A stretch of 64,000 bases of DNA, taken from assembly GCF_004348725.1 (NCBI RefSeq), contig NZ_SMKR01000003.1, positions 41,341 through 105,340 on the forward strand. The letters run 5' to 3'. Positions 31,306 to 40,546 of the stretch are shown here, piece by piece. The notes under the pieces were generated by a model. It saw nothing but the letters and a program-made list of their open reading frames with translations, made no database searches and was not told the DNA's origin. The DNA comes from Kribbella turkmenica. GTDB lineage: Bacteria > Actinomycetota > Actinomycetes > Propionibacteriales > Kribbellaceae. The translations under genes were made by a program, and so were the position numbers. The stretch's first letter is position 1. Every line of letters starts with the position of its first letter.

Positions 31306-32471
31306 GGGCCGTCACGATCGTCGGCGCGTCGCTCGCCGGTCTGTACACGGCGCAGGCTCTGCGGACGCAGGGGTACGACGGCGAGGTCGTGGTCATCGGC
31401 GACGAACGGGCGCGGCCCTACGACCGGCCGCCGCTGTCCAAGGAGTTCCTGGCCGGCAAGATCGAGGCCGACGTACTGACGCTCGAGTCGGCCGACGACG
31501 ATCTCGACGCGCGCTGGCTGCTCGGATCACCCGCGGTGTCGCTGAACCCGGCGACGCGCGAGGTGGTCCTCGCCGACGGCACCCGAATCGGCAGCGACGC
31601 GGTGGTCATTGCGACCGGCGCACGCGCCAGGGCGTTGCCTGGGACCCGGCAGCTGGCCGGCGTGCATTCGCTGCGGACGATCGAGGACGCCGCTGCATTG
31701 CGTTCGGAGTTGCTGCCGGGTGCGCGTCTGGTCGTCATCGGTGCCGGCTTCATCGGCGGTGAGGTGGCCGCGACCGCAAAGGCGCTCGGCCTCGACGTGA
31801 CAGTGGTCGAGGCGATGGCTTCGCCGCTCGCCGGACCACTGGGTACGCAGATGGGTGCCGTGGTGAGCGGGCTGCACGAAGCGAACGGAGTGGCGTTGCG
31901 CTGCGGCGTCGGTGTGGAGCGCATCGTCGGCACCGGTCGCGTCGAGGCTGTTCAGCTCGTCGACGGCACGCTGCTACCGGCCGACGTCGTCGTCGTCGGC
32001 ATCGGCGCGATTCCCAACGTCGAATGGCTGATCCGATCCGGCGTTGCCCTCGGCAACGGGATCGAGTGTGATCACCAGGGTCGCACCGGCATCCCCGGCG
32101 TGCTGGCGGTCGGCGACTGCGCAGCGTGGTACGACCAGCGGCTCGGCCGCACGCACCGGGTCGAGCACTGGACCGGCGCCATGGAACGTCCGGCCATCGC
32201 CGTCGCGGCCCTGCTCGGCGGGGACGGCTCGAGCACGGACCGCCTGGCCGGCATCCCCTACTTCTGGTCCGACCAGTACGACGTCCGGATCCAGTTCGCC
32301 GGGCATGTCATCGAAGCCGACTCGGTCACCGTCGAGGAAGGGGCGGCGGACAGTCACAACCTGCTGGCCGTATACCGCCGCGGCGACGTCCCCGTCGGGG
32401 TCCTGGGCATGAACCAGGCACGTCTGTTCGGTCGCTGGCGCCGGCAGCTCAACGCTGCCGTCCCGGTCTGA
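31302..32471 (+). CDS. FAD-dependent ferredoxin reductase
   Basis: A 389-residue NAD(P)H:ferredoxin reductase of the glutathione-reductase-like class that serves oxygenases. TIVGASLAGLYTAQALR is the FAD motif, VVIGAGFIGGEVAATA near residue 145 the NAD(P) motif, and GVLAVGDCAAW the second FAD contact. VEHWTGAMERPAIAVAALLG and YFWSDQYDVRIQFAG are hallmarks of this class. It is coupled to the ferredoxin gene. Together they replace the single GbcB reductase of pseudomonad betaine demethylases. Confidence 0.9.
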   Translation: MRAVTIVGASLAGLYTAQALRTQGYDGEVVVIGDERARPYDRPPLSKEFLAGKIEADVLTLESADDDLDARWLLGSPAVSLNPATREVVLADGTRIGSDAVVIATGARARALPGTRQLAGVHSLRTIEDAAALRSELLPGARLVVIGAGFIGGEVAATAKALGLDVTVVEAMASPLAGPLGTQMGAVVSGLHEANGVALRCGVGVERIVGTGRVEAVQLVDGTLLPADVVVVGIGAIPNVEWLIRSGVALGNGIECDHQGRTGIPGVLAVGDCAAWYDQRLGRTHRVEHWTGAMERPAIAVAALLGGDGSSTDRLAGIPYFWSDQYDVRIQFAGHVIEADSVTVEEGAADSHNLLAVYRRGDVPVGVLGMNQARLFGRWRRQLNAAVPV

Positions 32472-32504
32472 TCGCCTGTCCCACGAGAATCGGAAGGGCG
32501 TGCG

Positions 32505-33395
32505 GTGGCCATCGCAACAAGGATTGACGGACGCAAGGTCGCGGGCGATCTGAAGACACAGCTCGCGGCGCGCATCGCTCTGCTGCGTACGCAGGGGATC
32601 CGGCCAGGACTCGGCACGATCCTGGTCGGTGACGACCCGGGGAGCCATGCCTACGTCGCGGGCAAGCACCGCGACTGTGCCGATGTCGGCATCACCTCGA
32701 TCCGGGTGGAACTTGCGGCGTCGGCGACGCAGGACGAGATCGAGGCCGCGGTCCGGTGGCTCAACGAGGACCCGGCCTGTACCGGGTTCATCGTCCAGCT
32801 GCCGTTGCCGCCGCACGTCGACACGCACCGGGTCCTGCAGCTGATCGACCCTGCGAAGGACGCCGACGGCCTGCATCCCACAAACCTCGGCAAGCTGGTG
32901 CTCGGGATCCCCGGCCCGCTGCCGTGCACACCGCGGGGAATCATCGAGCTGCTCCGCCGGCACGACGTCGAGATCACCGGGAAGCGGTTCTGTGTGATCG
33001 GCTGCGGTCTGACCGTCGGCCGGCCGCTGGGCCTGATGCTCACCCGCCGCAGCGAGCATGCCACGGTCACCCTGTGCCACGAGGCAACCGTCGACATCGC
33101 CGCCCATGCGCGTGCTTCGGAGGTGGTCGTCGCGGCGGCCGGCGTGGCACATCTCGTCAGGCCCGACTGGATCAGTCCCGGGGCCACCGTCCTTTCGGTC
33201 GGTGTCACCCGAACGGTCGAGGGCATCCTCGGAGACGTCCACCCCGAGGTCGACGCGGTGGCCGGCAAGGTCAGCCCGGCGACGGGCGGCGTCGGCCCGA
33301 TGACACGCGCCATGCTGTTGATGAACATCGTCGAGATCGCCGAGCGCAACCAGCTCCCCGCCGGCCGCGACCGCCGTACCGAGGTGGTGGCATGA
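32505..33395 (+). CDS. folD: Methylene-THF dehydrogenase / methenyl-THF cyclohydrolase
   Basis: A 296-residue bifunctional enzyme that oxidises 5,10-methylene-THF to 10-formyl-THF. The active-site Tyr/Lys are in [32 protein letters not shown] and [11 protein letters not shown] are conserved. The NADP loop reads [12 protein letters not shown] where most relatives have a GRSxxVGRP sequence, so Arg-Ser is replaced by Cys-Gly, hinting at altered cofactor preference. The GTG start at 32505 follows the reductase by 33 bp. It feeds 10-formyl-THF to PurU. Confidence 0.93.
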   Translation: MAIATRIDGRKVAGDLKTQLAARIALLRTQGIRPGLGTILVGDDPGSHAYVAGKHRDCADVGITSIRVELAASATQDEIEAAVRWLNEDPACTGFIVQLPLPPHVDTHRVLQLIDPAKDADGLHPTNLGKLVLGIPGPLPCTPRGIIELLRRHDVEITGKRFCVIGCGLTVGRPLGLMLTRRSEHATVTLCHEATVDIAAHARASEVVVAAAGVAHLVRPDWISPGATVLSVGVTRTVEGILGDVHPEVDAVAGKVSPATGGVGPMTRAMLLMNIVEIAERNQLPAGRDRRTEVVA

Positions 33396-34261
33396 GAGGG
33401 CTGCAGGTCGCCGACGCGGCGACGGCTCAGCACACGCACGCGTCGCGGTGCCAGGTCCTCGGCGTCCTGAACGTCACTCCGGACTCGTTCTCCGACGGCG
33501 GGCAGCACGACGGTTCGGACGCGGCGATCGCCCGCGGCCTGAAGCTGGTCGAGCAGGGCGCGGATTTCGTCGACGTCGGAGGTGAGTCCACGCGGCCCGG
33601 CGCCGTGCGGGTGGACGAGGCCGAGGAACTGCGACGGGTGATCCCCGTGATCGACGCGTTGAGCGGTGCAGGTGTCAGAGTGTCAGTGGACACGATGCGC
33701 GCGAGCGTTGCCGAGAGAGCGCTCGAAGCCGGCGCCGAACTGGTCAACGACGTGTCCGGTGGGCTGGCCGATCCCGCAATGCTGCCCCTACTCGCTGATT
33801 CCGGAGCTCCCTGCATCTTGATGCACTGGCGCGCGCCTTCGGCGGTCATGGACGCGTTCGCCAGCTACGACTCCGTGGTCGACGACGTCAGTGACGAACT
33901 GACGAGGCGAGTGGACGCGGCATCGGCCGCGGGCGTCCGGGGCGAGAACATCGTGCTCGACCCGGGGTTGGGGTTCGCCAAGACCGCCGAGCACAACTGG
34001 GCATTGCTTGCCGCTGTACCGGCGCTGTGCGCGCTCGGCTTCCCGATTCTCATCGGCGCCTCCCGCAAGCGGTTCCTGGCTGACTGCGTGAATTACGGCG
34101 GACTCGCCCCGGACCGGGCGCTGGATCGCGACGACGCCTCGAGCGCGGTTGCGGCGGTAGCGGCTTCGGCTGGAGCCTGGGGCGTCCGCGTCCATGCGGT
34201 CGCCCCGGCGGCCGCGGCTGTCCGGGTTGCAGGGCGCATCGCGACAGCCGGGCACCGATGA
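33392..34261 (+). CDS. folP: Dihydropteroate synthase
   Basis: A 289-residue enzyme that joins p-aminobenzoate to the pterin diphosphate in folate synthesis. [52 protein letters not shown] and IGASRKRFL are all present, so it should be active. Its ATG overlaps the folD stop. Because it sits in a catabolic operon, it is likely a second copy that raises folate supply on demand, together with pabAB and folC. Confidence 0.92.
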   Translation: MRGLQVADAATAQHTHASRCQVLGVLNVTPDSFSDGGQHDGSDAAIARGLKLVEQGADFVDVGGESTRPGAVRVDEAEELRRVIPVIDALSGAGVRVSVDTMRASVAERALEAGAELVNDVSGGLADPAMLPLLADSGAPCILMHWRAPSAVMDAFASYDSVVDDVSDELTRRVDAASAAGVRGENIVLDPGLGFAKTAEHNWALLAAVPALCALGFPILIGASRKRFLADCVNYGGLAPDRALDRDDASSAVAAVAASAGAWGVRVHAVAPAAAAVRVAGRIATAGHR

Positions 34262-35163
34262 TGGCTCGACCTACGCGTGCCGACGTACTCCGAGCACTGT
34301 TGAGCCGGGTGCGGTACGAGGTTCTCCCGACCGCGGGTGTCGTGGACGAGGTGTGTGCCGGTCTGCCGAGCGGAGCGACGGTCACGGTCACGGCATCGCC
34401 GTCGAAGGGGCTGGACGCGACGCTCCAGGTCGCCGAGCGTTTGGCGGAACTGCGGTACGACGTCGTGCCGCATCTTGCCGCGCGGATGATCGACGGACCG
34501 GGGCGACTGGCGGAGATCACCAGCAGGTTGCACAGTGCCGGCATCACGAAGGTGTTCGTGCCCGGCGGAGACGCCGACCCGGCCGGCGCCTACGACTGCG
34601 CATTGCAGGTGCTGGCGGAGTTGACGCGAACGGGGCATCCGTTCACCGAGATCGGGATCGCCGGATACCCGGAGTCGCACCCGGCCATCAACGACGACCT
34701 GACGATCCAGGCCATGTGGGACAAGCGAAGCCATGCCACTCTGCTGGTCAGCAACCTGACGTTCGATCCACACTTGCTGGCGTCCTGGGTACGTCGCGTT
34801 CGTACGCGCGGCGTCCAGCTGCCGATTCTCGTCGGCCTGCCCGGGCCGGTCGAACGTGCCCGATTACTGCGCATGGCACCGAAGATCGGGGTCGGCGAGT
34901 CCGCCCGGTTCCTGGCGAAGAACGGCGGGCTCTTCGCCAGGATTGCCGCACCCGGTGGATATGACCCGCTCCGACTCCTCGGTCGTGCGGCGCCGACGCT
35001 CGGTCGCGAGGACATGCACATCGCCGGTCTGCACCTGTTCACCTTCAACCAGATCGCCGAGACGGAGACGTGGCGCGTGGCTCAGCTGGAGCGCCTGGAC
35101 GGAGGTCGCGGTCACCTGGTGGCCCGTCCCGTGACCCGAGCGCAGGAATGGGGAGTTCGATGA
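34258..35163 (+). CDS. Methylenetetrahydrofolate reductase-like protein
   Basis: A 301-residue TIM-barrel protein distantly related to MetF. VRYEVLPTAG aligns with the catalytic-glutamate strand of MetF (FEFFPP), and GIAGYPESHP, LVSNLTFD and LHLFTFNQIAETETW are family-like. The usual flavin-contact region is diverged (VFVPGGDADPAGAYD), so substrate or cofactor use may differ. Such proteins recur in sarcosine and betaine gene clusters. ATGATG gives two possible starts three bases apart; 34258 is coupled to the folP stop. It may reduce methylene-THF to methyl-THF, linking betaine carbon to methionine. Confidence 0.78.
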   Translation: MMARPTRADVLRALLSRVRYEVLPTAGVVDEVCAGLPSGATVTVTASPSKGLDATLQVAERLAELRYDVVPHLAARMIDGPGRLAEITSRLHSAGITKVFVPGGDADPAGAYDCALQVLAELTRTGHPFTEIGIAGYPESHPAINDDLTIQAMWDKRSHATLLVSNLTFDPHLLASWVRRVRTRGVQLPILVGLPGPVERARLLRMAPKIGVGESARFLAKNGGLFARIAAPGGYDPLRLLGRAAPTLGREDMHIAGLHLFTFNQIAETETWRVAQLERLDGGRGHLVARPVTRAQEWGVR

Positions 35164-36530
35164 CAACCAGGCCGTCGATGCGCGAAATCGAGACGCGGCT
35201 GCTGGCGCGGTGGCCGGAGACGCAGCTCGATCCGTCCCTCGATCGGATCGTCAACGTGATGCGCATGCTGGGCGATCCGCAGCGCAGGTTCCGCAGCGTC
35301 CACATCACGGGGACCAACGGCAAGACAAGCACGGCCCGGATGATCGAGGCACTGCTCGCCGCGTCCGGCGAACACACGGGACGGCTCACCAGTCCACACC
35401 TGACGAGCATCCGGGAACGCATCGGCATCGCCGAAGAGGTCATCGCTGTGCCTGCGTTCCGGTCGGCCTACAGTGCCGTTGGGAAACAGGCCGAGCTCGT
35501 CGACGCGACCATGCCCCATCCGTTGTCGTTCTTCGAGATGACGGTGGCCATGGCCTACCGTGCGTTCGCCGATGCGGCGGTTGACGTCGCCGTGGTCGAG
35601 GTCGGCATGGGTGGGCGATGGGACGCGACGAACGTCATCGACGCCGAGGTCGCCGTGGTTCTCCCGGTGGACCTCGATCACACCGACTATCTCGGCCCGA
35701 CTGCGGCCGCGATCGCCGGCGAGAAGGCCGGCATCATCAAGCCGGGGTCCGTCGCCGTCAGCGCTCGTCAGCCTGCGGAGGTCGCGGAGGTGCTTCGGGC
35801 ACGTGCTCGCGAAGTGGCTGCGCGACTCGTCGTCGAGGGCGAGGACTTCTGTCTGCTGCGAAGGACGGTCGTCGAGGGCGGCCAGGTCGTTTCGGTACGA
35901 GGACTCCACAGCACGTACAGCAACGTGTTCCTGGCGTTGCACGGCCGCCATCAGGCAGAGAACGCTGCTTCCGCCGTCGTCGCGGCGGAAGCAGCGTTGG
36001 GGCGGCAACTGGACTTCGGTGTGGTGCAAGCCGTCCTGGGCCGCGTGACGTCGCCGGGTCGCTTCGACGTCCGCCCAGGTGACCCGCCGGTGATTCTGGA
36101 CGCCGCGCACAATCCCCACGGAGCCCGTGCGCTGGCCGAATCCCTGACCGAACTCGCACCTCGCCGGACCTTTGCCGTCATCGCTGCGATGGCGGACAAG
36201 AACGTCGAGGACATCCTGCGCGAACTCGAGCCCGTCGTCGACGTGGCCGTCTGCACCCGGAATTCGAGTCCGCGAAGCCTTCCGCCGACGAGACTCGCCG
36301 CGATCGCCCGCCAGGTGTTCGGTGCACAGCGTGTCCATATCGCGTTCAACGTGCCGACGGCCCTCGACAAGGCTCGCGCGCTGGCGGCGTGGTTGCCGGC
36401 GCAGCCGTCCGACGCTCTCGTACTGGTCACCGGTTCCGTCGTGACGGTCGGCGATGCCGCGCGGGTGCTACCTGCCCCGGGCCGCACCGGGCTCGCAGAA
36501 CCACCGGTGGGGAAACCCGTGCCCGGGTGA
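35160..36530 (+). CDS. folC: Folylpolyglutamate / dihydrofolate synthase
   Basis: A 456-residue Mur-ligase-type enzyme that adds glutamate to dihydropteroate or folates. HITGTNGKTSTARMIEALL is the ATP site, LTSPHLTSIRERI and FFEMTVAMAY follow, EVGMGGRWDATNV is the metal and folate region, and LDAAHNPHGARAL is the C-terminal signature. Its ATG overlaps the preceding stop. Polyglutamate tails keep folate in the cell and improve binding to GcvT-type domains, which suits dimethylglycine and sarcosine oxidation. A hairpin follows the stop. Confidence 0.92.
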   Translation: MTTRPSMREIETRLLARWPETQLDPSLDRIVNVMRMLGDPQRRFRSVHITGTNGKTSTARMIEALLAASGEHTGRLTSPHLTSIRERIGIAEEVIAVPAFRSAYSAVGKQAELVDATMPHPLSFFEMTVAMAYRAFADAAVDVAVVEVGMGGRWDATNVIDAEVAVVLPVDLDHTDYLGPTAAAIAGEKAGIIKPGSVAVSARQPAEVAEVLRARAREVAARLVVEGEDFCLLRRTVVEGGQVVSVRGLHSTYSNVFLALHGRHQAENAASAVVAAEAALGRQLDFGVVQAVLGRVTSPGRFDVRPGDPPVILDAAHNPHGARALAESLTELAPRRTFAVIAAMADKNVEDILRELEPVVDVAVCTRNSSPRSLPPTRLAAIARQVFGAQRVHIAFNVPTALDKARALAAWLPAQPSDALVLVTGSVVTVGDAARVLPAPGRTGLAEPPVGKPVPG

Positions 36531-36547
36531 GCTGTCCCCATCGGTCC

Positions 36548-36586
36548 GGGGTCGGGTGCCGGAGGCCCCTTCCGGTACCCGACCCC
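36548..36586 (+). terminator. Hairpin terminator after folC
   Basis: Arms of 16 nt at 36548-36563 and 36571-36586 pair at 15 positions with one G-T step (GGGGTCGGGTGCCGGA against TCCGGTACCCGACCCC) around a 7-nt loop. It lies 18 bp past the folC stop. Because the oxidoreductase gene starts only 38 bp on, it may be partial attenuation rather than a full stop. Confidence 0.7.
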
Positions 36587-36624
36587 GATCCTGCCTGTCG
36601 CACGAGAACGGAGACGAACTTCGG

Positions 36625-38892
36625 ATGGATGCCGTCGACGATCCTCAGGAGAACCTGACAGCCGGTCCGCCGAAGCAGTACGCGGCCGGTCTGCCGGCTG
36701 TCGCGCATGCGATTCAGTACTCACTGGAGCAGACGACGGTTCGCCGTACGGCGCTCACCCTGCTCAACCTCAATCAGGCCGAGGGAATTGACTGCCCGGG
36801 ATGCGCCTGGCCGGAACCGGAGCGCCGGCACCGGAACGAGTACTGCGAGAACGGCGCGAAACACATCAACGACGAGGCGACCACCCGCCGCGTCACCCGC
36901 GACTTCTTCGCGCGGCACTCGATCGACGAGCTGGACGGCAAGTCCGACTACTGGCTCAACCAGCAGGGCCGGCTGACCGAACCGATGGTGAAACGTCCCG
37001 GAGCCACGCACTACGAGCCGATCGACTGGGATGACGCGTTCAGGGGCATCGCGGACGAGCTCAACGGACTCGGATCGCCCGACGAGGCGCTGTTCTACGT
37101 CTCGGGACGGCTCAACAACGAGGCGGCCTTCCTGCTCCAGCTGTTCGCGCGGGCCTTCGGCACGAACAACCTGCCGGACTGCTCGAACATGTGCCACGAG
37201 TCCAGCGGTTCGGCGCTCAGCCAGACGCTCGGCATCGGTAAGGGCAGCGTGCAGCTTGAGGACATCTACAACGCCGACCTGGTCTTCGTCGTCGGGCAGA
37301 ACCCCGGCACCAACCATCCGCGGATGCTCTCGGCGCTGGAACGGACGAAGCGCACCGGTGGCCGGGTGATCGCGGTGAACACGCTGCCCGAGGCAGGCCT
37401 GATGCGGTTCAGGAATCCGCAGAAACCGAGCGGCATCGTGGGTCGCGGTACGGCGATCGCCGACCGGTTCCTGCAGATCCGTCCCGGCGGCGACCTGGCG
37501 CTGTTCCAGATGCTCAACCGTCGGCTGCTGGACGACGACGCACTCGACCGGGACTACATCGCGAACCACACCACCGGCTTCGAGGCGTACGCCGACCACG
37601 CTCGCACGATCACCTGGGAGCACGCCCTCGAAGCCACCGGCCTGACCCGGGGCCAGATCGAGGACGTGCACCGCGACGTCCTCGCCAGCCGGTCCGTAAT
37701 CGTCTGCTGGGCGATGGGGCTGACCCAGCACAAGCACGGTGTGCCGACCGTCCGCGAGGTGGTCAACTTCCTGATGCTGCGCGGCAACATCGGTAAACCA
37801 GGTGCCGGCGTCTGCCCGGTCCGGGGTCACTCGAACGTCCAGGGCGACCGGACGATGGGAATCTGGGAACGGATGCCCGACTGGTTCCTGGACGCACTCG
37901 GCGACGAGTTCGGGTTCGACCCACCGCGAGCGCACGGCCTGGACTCGGTCGATGCCATCCGGGCGATGCGGGACGGGAAGGCGCGGGTTTTCGTCGGTGT
38001 CGCCGGGAACTTCGTCCGGGCGACACCGGACAGCGAGATCACCGAGGAGGCCTTGCGCAGGTGTGCCCTCACCGTGCAGGTCTCCACAAAGCTCAACCGC
38101 TCCCACACTGTCACCGGTGAAACCGCCTTCATCCTGCCGACGCTGGGCCGCAGTGACCGCGACATCCAGGCGACCGGCGAGCAGTACGTCACCGTCGAGG
38201 ACTCGATGAGCGCAGTCCACAGATCCCGCGGCAAGTTGCCGCCGGCGTCACCACACCTGCTCAGCGAGGTCGCAATCGTCGCCCGGCTCGCGCAGCGCAC
38301 ACTCGGCGACCTGCCGGCGATTCCCTGGGCGGCGTTCGAGGACGACTACGACCTGATCCGGGACCGGATCTCCCGCGTGGTGCCCGGCTTCGAGGACTTC
38401 AACGAGCGGATCAAGCAGCCAGGTGGCTTCACGCTGCCGAACCCGGTGAACTCCGGCGTGTATCCGACGCCGAGCGGGCGGGCGGTGTTCACGTGCAACG
38501 AGCTGGAGTGGCTGCAGACCCCACCCGGCCACCTGATCCTGCAGTCGCTGCGCTCTCACGACCAGTGGAACACCATCCCGTACTCGATGAACGATCGCTA
38601 CCGGGGCATCCACAACGCCCGCCGGATCGTCATGGTCAATCCCGAGGACATCGCCGGGCTCGGGTTCGCCGACGGTGACTTGGTCGATCTCGTCAGCGTA
38701 TGGCGGGATGGCACCGAGCGCCGGGCTGCAGGGTTCCGGCTCGTCGGCTACCCGGCCGCCCGAGGGTCCGCGGCGGCGTACTACCCGGAGACGAACGTGC
38801 TCGTCCCGCTCGACAGCGTCGCCGACATCAGCAATACCCCGACGTCGAAGGGCGTCCTGATCCGGCTCGAAGTACCCACTCCGCCTGCCTGA
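36625..38892 (+). CDS. FdhF/YdeP-family molybdopterin oxidoreductase
   Basis: A 755-residue molybdopterin enzyme of the FdhF/YdeP group. It has DCPGCAWPEP near residue 56, NNLPDCSNMCHESSG where a molybdenum-ligand region is expected, VVGQNPGTNHPRML, and a C-terminal dinucleotide-binding domain (HDQWNTIPYSMNDRYRG). A four-cysteine N-terminal iron-sulfur domain of classical formate dehydrogenases is not seen. The family is annotated as formate-dehydrogenase-like, and formate is what PurU and the mycothiol pathway make here, so oxidation of formate is a reasonable inference. The ATG at 36625 lies 38 bp after the hairpin. No FdhD sulfurtransferase gene is adjacent. Confidence 0.8.
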   Translation: MDAVDDPQENLTAGPPKQYAAGLPAVAHAIQYSLEQTTVRRTALTLLNLNQAEGIDCPGCAWPEPERRHRNEYCENGAKHINDEATTRRVTRDFFARHSIDELDGKSDYWLNQQGRLTEPMVKRPGATHYEPIDWDDAFRGIADELNGLGSPDEALFYVSGRLNNEAAFLLQLFARAFGTNNLPDCSNMCHESSGSALSQTLGIGKGSVQLEDIYNADLVFVVGQNPGTNHPRMLSALERTKRTGGRVIAVNTLPEAGLMRFRNPQKPSGIVGRGTAIADRFLQIRPGGDLALFQMLNRRLLDDDALDRDYIANHTTGFEAYADHARTITWEHALEATGLTRGQIEDVHRDVLASRSVIVCWAMGLTQHKHGVPTVREVVNFLMLRGNIGKPGAGVCPVRGHSNVQGDRTMGIWERMPDWFLDALGDEFGFDPPRAHGLDSVDAIRAMRDGKARVFVGVAGNFVRATPDSEITEEALRRCALTVQVSTKLNRSHTVTGETAFILPTLGRSDRDIQATGEQYVTVEDSMSAVHRSRGKLPPASPHLLSEVAIVARLAQRTLGDLPAIPWAAFEDDYDLIRDRISRVVPGFEDFNERIKQPGGFTLPNPVNSGVYPTPSGRAVFTCNELEWLQTPPGHLILQSLRSHDQWNTIPYSMNDRYRGIHNARRIVMVNPEDIAGLGFADGDLVDLVSVWRDGTERRAAGFRLVGYPAARGSAAAYYPETNVLVPLDSVADISNTPTSKGVLIRLEVPTPPA

Positions 38893-39004
38893 TCCACAGA
38901 TGGTGAATCAGTCGCTCGTACGGCGGACACGCGGCATCTCCGTCGCCGCTGATCGCTGACGGGACTCAAGAGCCGTGGTGAGCTCCCACAGCCGAGCTGC
39001 CCGG

Positions 39005-39340
39005 TTACCGGGTCGGGGCGCCCCCCGGGGTGTAGGTGGCCAGCTCCACCTGATACCCGTCGGGGTCCTCGAGGGTGAGGGCCCGCGCGGGCGCGGTCGC
39101 GGTGTGCGTGAATGGGTGGACCCGTGGACGGTGTGCAGCTGCTCGGCGCGTTCGTACAGTTCGTGGATCGAGGCGTCGGCGATCTCAGGCACACGCTCAC
39201 GGATCCACGGGGCCCGGTGTGCCCGGCCGGAGCCGGATCGCCTGCCCGCCGACGAGGAACGACACCTCGCCCTCGTGATCCCGGGTCGCGCGGGTGCCGG
39301 TCAGGTTCGACCACCATCTGCTGCTCGAGCCTGGTCGGTC
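39005..39340 (-). pseudogene. VOC (glyoxalase/bleomycin-resistance) fold remnant
   Basis: Pieces of one VOC-type protein are readable in three frames of the minus strand. EVSFLVGGQAIRLRPGTPG is followed, after a frame change, by VPEIADASIHELYERAEQ and, after another, by ARALTLEDPDGYQVELATY before a TAA at 39005-39007. No single frame spans them. The final piece is the typical C-terminal strand of VOC proteins. It is a decayed gene; the function is lost. The 110 bp between it and the oxidoreductase stop hold nothing recognisable. Confidence 0.65.
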
Positions 39341-39351
39341 TGATCGGCCGG

Positions 39352-39459
39352 CCGCGGCAGGTCCTGCTCGTCGAACCAGACAGCCACTGCCACGTACTGC
39401 TGCGACGCGGTGAATTCGTTACGAATCTGATCCCGCAGAAGCCGTTCCTACGCGCCCAT
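39352..39459 (-). pseudogene. N-terminal fragment of a bacterial ferritin gene
   Basis: In one minus-strand frame the sequence reads [20 protein letters not shown] followed by VWFDEQDLPR, which matches the first helix of BfrB-type ferritins, including the ferroxidase glutamate in NEF. The frame has a TAG three codons after the possible ATG at 39459, and it ends abruptly at about 39352, where VOC-like sequence begins. Only about 35 of 180 residues remain. It overlaps, in another frame, the last codons of fbpC, so the fragment may have replaced the original fbpC end. Its location next to an iron transporter may be historic rather than chance. Confidence 0.7.
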
Positions 39460-40546
39460 TTCGCCAATCTGGACCCGTAGGTGCGCCCTCGGTACCGTCT
39501 GCGGGCCTGCGATGACTTGGGAACGCGAGGACCGCGTGGGGGACGGCCAGGCCGACGAGGTCGTCCGGCTGCGGGACGCGGTGGCCAGGAACGCGGGCGA
39601 CGAGACGACTGGTGCTGTTGGACAGACTGAGGCGGACGATCGCGTCCGGTCCGTGGTAGGCGACGGAGACGACTCGTGCGGTCAGGGCGGTCGATGGTTC
39701 CTCGAGGACCAGTTGTTCGGGCCGGATCATGACCAGGACGTCGCCGGTTGCGGGTTCGGCGAGGGTGAGGGTGCCGAGTTCGCAGTCGACGATCGGTCCG
39801 GCGCCTTGGCCGGGCAGCAGCATGGTGTCGCCGAGGAAGCTGCCGACCTGAGGCGTGGCAGGGCTGCCGTACACGTCGGCAGGGCTGCCGATCTGGACGA
39901 ACTTGCCGTCGAACATGACCGCTACCTGGTCGGCGAACGAGAGTGCCTCGGCTTGGTCGTGGGTCACGAGGATCGTCGTGGCCCCACGTTCGGCGAGGGC
40001 GGTGAGGGTTGCTTCGCGGGTGGCGGCGCGGAGGGCGGTATCGAGGGAGGAGAACGGTTCGTCGAGCAGCACGACGGCAGGCTCGCGTGCCAGCGCCCGG
40101 GCGAGGGCGACGCGCTGTTGCTGTCCGCCGGACAGCTGGTCAGGGCGGCGGCGTGCGAGGTCGGGGGAGAGACCAACGAGTTCGAGGAGGGGTGCGACTT
40201 GGGTCGCTCGGCGGCGTTCGGCACGGGGGAGTCCGAACAGAACGTTGCCGGTGACATCGAGATGCGGAAACAGCGCGCCGTCCTGGCGGACATATCCGAT
40301 TCCGCGCCGCTCAGGGGCGATCATCGTCTGTCCGCTGGTGAGGACCTTGCCGTCGACCTCGATCCGGCCGCCTGTCGGCCGGACGAATCCGGCGAGTGCC
40401 CGGAGCAGGGTGGTCTTGCCGCTGCCGGAGGGTCCGAGCACGGCGGTGGTTCCACCAGGTCGCACGCGCAGGCCGACCTGGTCGAGTACGGGCGGACCGC
40501 CGTACCCGACTGTCAGTTCGCTGATGACGATGCCCGCGCTGGTCAT
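39419..40546 (-). CDS. fbpC: Ferric iron ABC transporter, ATP-binding protein
   Basis: A 375-residue ATPase of the FbpC/PotA type. Walker A is [11 protein letters not shown], the signature is [16 protein letters not shown], Walker B is [12 protein letters not shown], and the switch histidine is in [14 protein letters not shown]-like domain fills residues 240-340 ([16 protein letters not shown]). The start at ATG 40546 overlaps the permease stop by 4 bp. The last dozen residues (about [14 protein letters not shown]) are read out of frame through a ferritin-gene fragment, so the natural C-terminus has probably been replaced; the core ATPase is intact. Confidence 0.88.
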   Translation of the reverse strand: MTSAGIVISELTVGYGGPPVLDQVGLRVRPGGTTAVLGPSGSGKTTLLRALAGFVRPTGGRIEVDGKVLTSGQTMIAPERRGIGYVRQDGALFPHLDVTGNVLFGLPRAERRRATQVAPLLELVGLSPDLARRRPDQLSGGQQQRVALARALAREPAVVLLDEPFSSLDTALRAATREATLTALAERGATTILVTHDQAEALSFADQVAVMFDGKFVQIGSPADVYGSPATPQVGSFLGDTMLLPGQGAGPIVDCELGTLTLAEPATGDVLVMIRPEQLVLEEPSTALTARVVSVAYHGPDAIVRLSLSNSTSRLVARVPGHRVPQPDDLVGLAVPHAVLAFPSHRRPADGTEGAPTGPDWRNGRVGTASAGSDS

